This document shows, in pieces, positions 60,044 to 64,000 of a stretch of 64,000 bases of DNA; the first letter of the stretch is position 1; each line of letters starts with the position of its first letter. The position numbers were made by a program, and so were the translations under genes. The stretch is from VAZQ01 sp963721005 (GTDB lineage: Bacteria; Pseudomonadota; Alphaproteobacteria; Rhizobiales; Xanthobacteraceae). Location of the stretch: NCBI GenBank assembly GCA_963721005.1, contig CAVRHR010000007.1, forward strand, positions 248,001-312,000. Reading direction: 5' to 3'. Under the pieces are notes generated by a model. It had not been told where the DNA came from. It worked only from the letters and a program-made list of their open reading frames with translations, and ran no database searches.

Positions 60044-61360
60044 ATGGCGATGTTTGCATCCATCGGAGCGGTCGCGCGACGACCGCGGGTTGGTCCTTGG
60101 CTGGCGGCGGCGGCGGCGGTGCTGGGCGTTGTGGCGGCGCCGGCCGCGCAGGCGCAGGACACCATCAAGATCGGCATTCTGCATTCGCTCTCCGGCACCA
60201 TGGCGATCAGCGAGACCACGCTCAAGGACGTGATGCTGATGCTGATCGAGGAGCAGAACAAGAAGGGCGGCGTGCTGGGCAAGAAGCTGGAGGCGGTGGT
60301 GGTCGATCCGGCCTCGGACTGGCCGAAGTTCGCCGAGAAGGCGCGCGAGCTCATCACCAAGGACAAGGTCTCGGTGGTGTTCGGCTGCTGGACCTCGGTG
60401 TCGCGCAAGTCGGTGCTGCCGGTGTTCAAGGAGCTCGACAGCATCCTGTTCTATCCGGTGCAGTATGAGGGCGAGGAGAGCGAGCGCAACGTGTTCTACA
60501 CCGGCGCCGCCCCCAACCAGCAGGCCATTCCGGCGGTCGACTACCTGATGAAGGAGGAGAAGGTGAAGCGCTGGGTGCTGGCCGGCACCGACTACGTTTA
60601 TCCGCAGACCACCAACAAGATCCTCCATGCTTACCTCAACCAGAAAGGGGTCAAGGACGAGGACATCATGACCAACTACACGCCGTTCGGGCATTCCGAC
60701 TGGCAGACCATCGTGTCGGACATCAAGAAGTTCGGCTCGGCCGGCAAGAAGACCTCGGTGGTGTCGACCATCAACGGCGACGCCAACGTGCCGTTCTACA
60801 AGGAATTGGGCAACCAGGGCATCAAGGCGACGCAGATCCCGGTGGTGGCGTTCTCGGTCGGCGAGGAGGAGCTGGCCGGTCTCGACACCAAGCCGCTGCT
60901 CGGCCACCTGGCGGCCTGGAACTATTTCGAATCGATCAAGTCGCCGCTCAATGCCGAGTTCATCAAGGGCTGGCACAGCTTCATCAAGAACGACAAGCGC
61001 ACCACCAACGACCCGATGGAGGCACATTTCATCGGCTTCAACATGTGGGTGAAGGCGGTGGAGAAGGCGAAATCGACCGATCCCGACAAGGTGATCGAGG
61101 CGCTGCCCGGCATCCAGGCGCCGAACCTGACCGGGGGCATGTCGACCATGCTGCCCAACCACCACATCACCAAGCCGGTCTATATCGGCGAGATCCGCGC
61201 CGACGGGCAGTTCAACGTGGTCTACAAGACCCCCGACCTGGTACCGGGCGCGGCCTGGTCACCGTACCTGGAAGGCTCCAAGGACCTGGTGGCCGATTGG
61301 GTGACGCTCAAGTGCGGCAACTACAACAAGGTGTCCAAGAAATGCGGCGGCGGCAGCTGA
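60044..61360 (+). CDS. urtA: Urea ABC transporter substrate-binding protein
   Basis: A 438-residue periplasmic binding protein of the branched-chain/urea type. The leader ends near residue 38 (AAPAAQA). The mature part reads IKIGILHSLSGTMAISETTLKD, with VVFGCWTSVSRKSVLPVFKE and LFYPVQYEGEESERNVFYTG, which distinguish UrtA from amino-acid binding proteins. It binds urea and short amides at nanomolar to micromolar levels in known cases. Start 60044 or 60050. A near-perfect sigma-54 promoter lies upstream, consistent with nitrogen control. Confidence 0.95.
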   Translation: MAMFASIGAVARRPRVGPWLAAAAAVLGVVAAPAAQAQDTIKIGILHSLSGTMAISETTLKDVMLMLIEEQNKKGGVLGKKLEAVVVDPASDWPKFAEKARELITKDKVSVVFGCWTSVSRKSVLPVFKELDSILFYPVQYEGEESERNVFYTGAAPNQQAIPAVDYLMKEEKVKRWVLAGTDYVYPQTTNKILHAYLNQKGVKDEDIMTNYTPFGHSDWQTIVSDIKKFGSAGKKTSVVSTINGDANVPFYKELGNQGIKATQIPVVAFSVGEEELAGLDTKPLLGHLAAWNYFESIKSPLNAEFIKGWHSFIKNDKRTTNDPMEAHFIGFNMWVKAVEKAKSTDPDKVIEALPGIQAPNLTGGMSTMLPNHHITKPVYIGEIRADGQFNVVYKTPDLVPGAAWSPYLEGSKDLVADWVTLKCGNYNKVSKKCGGGS

Positions 61361-61453
61361 TCCGGCCCGCCGCATCCGGTGCCGCATGACACCTTGAAAC
61401 AGCGCGGAGGCGGTGCAACGCCGCCTCCGGCTTCTCCCACGCCGGAAATCAAC

Positions 61454-63067
61454 ATGCTGGGCTTCTGTCATCGCCTGCTGGCGCTCGTTTTCGCCTTGAG
61501 CATCCTGGCCGCGCTCGCGCCTGCGGCCAATGCCGGGCCCTACGAGGACGCGCTGGTACAATTCCTCACCGGCGACTTCGACGACACCACCATGGGCATC
61601 AACGGGGTCGCGGTCAGCGGGAGTCCGCTCGCACCCGCGGTGCTCGGTGCCCTGCAGGACGGGCGGCTCATGTTCAGCGCCACCGCCCAGAAGGTTTATT
61701 TCCAGGACAGCTCCGACCAGCTGCACGACGCCTTGACCGGCCAGCCGGTAACCGCGGGCTCGCCCGCCGATCTCGCCCCGGTCGAGATCAACAATCGTTT
61801 GCGGCGGGTGATCGAGGCAGCGCTCGGCGCCTTGACCCTGATGGTGGGCGATCGCGACAAGCGGCTTGAAGCCGCCCAGGCGGTATTCCAATCACGCGAC
61901 GCGGCGGCGTTGCCGGCGCTCGACCAAGCCATCGCCAAGGAGACCGACGCGCGCGTCAAGCGGGCGCTCGTCGAGGCGCGCGCCGCCGTCGTGCTCAACC
62001 AGGACGACGCCTCGGACGCCGAGAAGATCGAGGCGGTCGGGGTGATCCGGGCTCGCGGCGACCAGGACGCGGTGGCGCTGCTGGCGAGCGTACCGGCGGA
62101 CACCTCGTCGGCCGTCAAGAGGGCTGCCGCCGACGCCGTGGCCTCGATACAGAGCGGGCTGGCGATGTGGAGCGCGCTGCAGAACGCCTGGTACGGGCTC
62201 TCCCTCGGCTCGGTACTGGCGCTGGCCGCCATCGGGCTCGCCATCACGTTCGGGGTGATGGGCGTGATCAACATGGCGCATGGCGAGATGGTCATGCTCG
62301 GCGCCTACACCACCTTCGTGGTGCAGGAGCTGATCCGAACCAGAAATCCGGCGCTGTTCGACTATTCGCTCGCGATCGCTATTCCGCTCGCCTTCATGGT
62401 CTCGGGCGTGGTCGGCATCCTGGTCGAGCGCTGCATCATTCGCTTCCTCTACGGCCGGCCGCTCAACTCGCTGCTCGCCACTTGGGGGCTGTCGCTGATC
62501 CTGCAGCAGGCGGTGCGCACCGGCTTCGGCGCCAACAACCGCGAGGTCGGCGCGCCGTCGTGGATGAGCGGCGCCTTCGAGGTCGGTCACATGACCATCA
62601 CCTACAACCGGCTGTGGATCATCGTGTTCACGTTCCTGGTATTCATCGGCCTGCTCGGGCTGTTGCGGCTGACCCGGCTCGGGCTCGAGATGCGCGCCGT
62701 CACCCAGAACCGGCAGATGGCAGCCGCCGTCGGCATCCGCACCGGCCGCATCGATGCGCTGACCTTCGGGCTCGGCTCCGGCATCGCTGGCATTGCCGGC
62801 GTCGCGCTCTCCCAGATCGACAATGTCAGCCCCAACCTGGGGCAGAGCTACATCATCAACTCGTTTATGGTGGTGGTGTTCGGCGGAGTGGGAAATCTCT
62901 GGGGCACGCTGGTCGGCGCCTTTACGCTCGGCATCGCCAACAAGTTCCTGGAGCCGTTTGCCGGCGCGGTGCTCGGCAAGATCACCATCCTGGTGCTGAT
63001 CATCCTGTTCATCCAGAAGCGTCCACGCGGGCTGTTCGCCCTCAAGGGACGGGCGGTGGAAGCGTGA
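61454..63067 (+). CDS. urtB: Urea ABC transporter permease
   Basis: A 537-residue permease. A cleavable-looking leader and a soluble domain with HEAT-like helices (about residues 30-235) precede a LivH-type membrane domain (from about 245, GLSLGSVLALAAIGLAITFG) with about eight helices. The LivH-like stretch GVMGVINMAHGEMVMLGAY is present. The extra N-terminal domain is typical of UrtB and supports the urea assignment. The start at 61454 is the Met directly before the leader; an ATG at 61385 lies out of frame. Confidence 0.95.
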   Translation: MLGFCHRLLALVFALSILAALAPAANAGPYEDALVQFLTGDFDDTTMGINGVAVSGSPLAPAVLGALQDGRLMFSATAQKVYFQDSSDQLHDALTGQPVTAGSPADLAPVEINNRLRRVIEAALGALTLMVGDRDKRLEAAQAVFQSRDAAALPALDQAIAKETDARVKRALVEARAAVVLNQDDASDAEKIEAVGVIRARGDQDAVALLASVPADTSSAVKRAAADAVASIQSGLAMWSALQNAWYGLSLGSVLALAAIGLAITFGVMGVINMAHGEMVMLGAYTTFVVQELIRTRNPALFDYSLAIAIPLAFMVSGVVGILVERCIIRFLYGRPLNSLLATWGLSLILQQAVRTGFGANNREVGAPSWMSGAFEVGHMTITYNRLWIIVFTFLVFIGLLGLLRLTRLGLEMRAVTQNRQMAAAVGIRTGRIDALTFGLGSGIAGIAGVALSQIDNVSPNLGQSYIINSFMVVVFGGVGNLWGTLVGAFTLGIANKFLEPFAGAVLGKITILVLIILFIQKRPRGLFALKGRAVEA

Positions 63068-64000
63068 CGCCGTTTCCGATCATCCGCACCCTGGACCGGG
63101 GCGGTCTCATCTTCATCGCGCTGCTGGGGGCCATCGCCGTGGTGGTGCCGGTGCTCAATCTGGCGCTGCCGCCAACCTCGCCGTTTAATGTGCCGACCTA
63201 CTTCGTCTCGCTGTTCGGCAAATACCTCTGCTACGCGCTGTTCGCCATGGCGCTCGACCTGATCTGGGGCTATTGCGGCATCCTCTCGCTCGGTCACGGC
63301 GCTTTCTTCGCGCTCGGCGGCTATGCAATGGGCATGTACCTGATGCGGCAGATCGGCACCCGCGGCGTCTACGCCAACCCGGTGTTGCCGGACTTCATGG
63401 TATTCCTGAACTGGCAGGAGCTGCCGATCTATTGGTACGGCTTCCAGAGCTTTCCCTATGCGCTCTTGATGGTGGTGGCGGCGCCAGGGGTGCTCGCCTT
63501 CGTGTTCGGCTGGTTCGCGTTCCGCTCGCGGGTCACCGGGGTCTACCTCTCGATCATCACCCAGACGCTGACCTTCGCGCTGCTGCTCGGCTTCTTCCGC
63601 AACAATTTCGGCTTCGGCGGCAACAACGGGCTCACCGATTTCAAGGACATCCTCGGCTTCAACGTGCAGGCGCAGGGAACCCGCGCCGCTCTGTTCGCCA
63701 TATCGACGCTCGCGCTGATGCTCGGCTTCATCATCTGCCGCGCCATCGTGGATTCGAAGTTCGGCAAGGTGCTGATCGCGATCCGGGACGCCGAATCCCG
63801 CACGCGCTTTCTCGGCTACCGGGTCGAGTCCTACAAGCTCGCCGTGTTCACCCTGTCGGCCTGCATGGCCGGGATCGCGGGCGCGCTCTACGTCCCGCAG
63901 GTCGGCATCATCAATCCGAGCGAATTCTCGCCCGCCAACTCGATCGAGGCGGTGATCTGGGTGGCGGTCGGCGGGCGCGGCACCTTGATCGGGGCCGTCT
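63064..64000 (+). CDS. urtC: Urea ABC transporter permease, 3' truncated by window edge
   Basis: The frame opens with GTG at 63064, overlapping the urtB stop (GTGA), and remains open to the end of the window (312 codons). The LivM-type sequence includes DLIWGYCGILSLGHGAFFALGG and FLGYRVESYKLAVFTLSACMAG, ending in VIWVAVGGRGTLIGAV. It pairs with UrtB. The ATPase genes urtD and urtE are expected beyond the edge. Confidence 0.95.
   Translation, partial: MTPFPIIRTLDRGGLIFIALLGAIAVVVPVLNLALPPTSPFNVPTYFVSLFGKYLCYALFAMALDLIWGYCGILSLGHGAFFALGGYAMGMYLMRQIGTRGVYANPVLPDFMVFLNWQELPIYWYGFQSFPYALLMVVAAPGVLAFVFGWFAFRSRVTGVYLSIITQTLTFALLLGFFRNNFGFGGNNGLTDFKDILGFNVQAQGTRAALFAISTLALMLGFIICRAIVDSKFGKVLIAIRDAESRTRFLGYRVESYKLAVFTLSACMAGIAGALYVPQVGIINPSEFSPANSIEAVIWVAVGGRGTLIGAV

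Overview
The window looks like chromosomal DNA from a high-GC alphaproteobacterium of the Bradyrhizobium / Xanthobacteraceae type. I infer this from protein similarity as I recall it, from the many orphan TctC- and NMT1-type solute-binding proteins and CoxL-type molybdoenzymes, and from the palindromic intergenic repeats typical of that group. No rRNA, tRNA, CRISPR, phage or insertion sequence was recognised. Two genes are frameshifted (near 10020 and near 16109), which may be real decay or assembly error.

Layout. 1-3.4 kb: a partial VOC protein, an ECF42 sigma factor with its DGPF partner and a likely self-recognised promoter, and a Tat-exported lactonase-like protein. 3.7-9.8 kb: three TctC proteins, a fused double-domain ABC permease and a signal-less TRAP-type binding protein. 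9.8-13.8 kb: a broken DUF6883/DUF4926 pair, an ABC-2 exporter and a periplasmic C13 peptidase-TPR protein. 14-20 kb: an export-type molybdenum hydroxylase operon (FeS subunit with Tat signal, frameshifted Mo subunit, FAD subunit with four extra Cys) plus a b-type cytochrome and a degenerate HAD protein. 20-24 kb: a MarR regulator, a Gfo/Idh/MocA dehydrogenase, a phthalate-dioxygenase-like Rieske oxygenase and a binding protein. 24-32.5 kb: MsrB, a phosphoesterase, an ornithine-cyclodeaminase-like enzyme, two binding proteins, two creatinase-like proteins and several small genes. 32.6-41 kb: a large secreted-looking protein, a ferredoxin reductase with a cytochrome b / ethylbenzene-dehydrogenase-type fusion, and a type I secretion ABC/HlyD pair. 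41-51 kb: three stand-alone molybdenum large subunits with a UbiD decarboxylase and another TctC protein. 51.5-54.2 kb: a small exported protein, an ArsR-SRPBCC regulator, DUF488 and a metallo-beta-lactamase-fold hydrolase.

The most coherent system lies at 54.3-64 kb. A minus-strand operon encodes an NMT1/TauT-type ABC transporter, a NikR-like regulator, an agmatinase-family hydrolase and a His-rich protein. It is divergent from a urea ABC transporter operon (urtABC, cut by the window end). Both promoters in the 540-base divergent region match the sigma-54 -24/-12 consensus, and a 9-bp dyad overlaps the inferred minus-strand start. The best reading is a nitrogen-regulated module for uptake and nickel-dependent hydrolysis of guanidine or a related compound to urea, next to urea uptake. 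The substrate is inferred from context, not shown by sequence.

Intergenic repeats are numerous. Some supply stop codons to neighbouring genes (29266-29366, 30445-30582), one supplies a start codon and Shine-Dalgarno sequence (45216-45322), and one family occurs both with and without a palindrome-rich 77-base insert (18213-18420 and 45216-45238).
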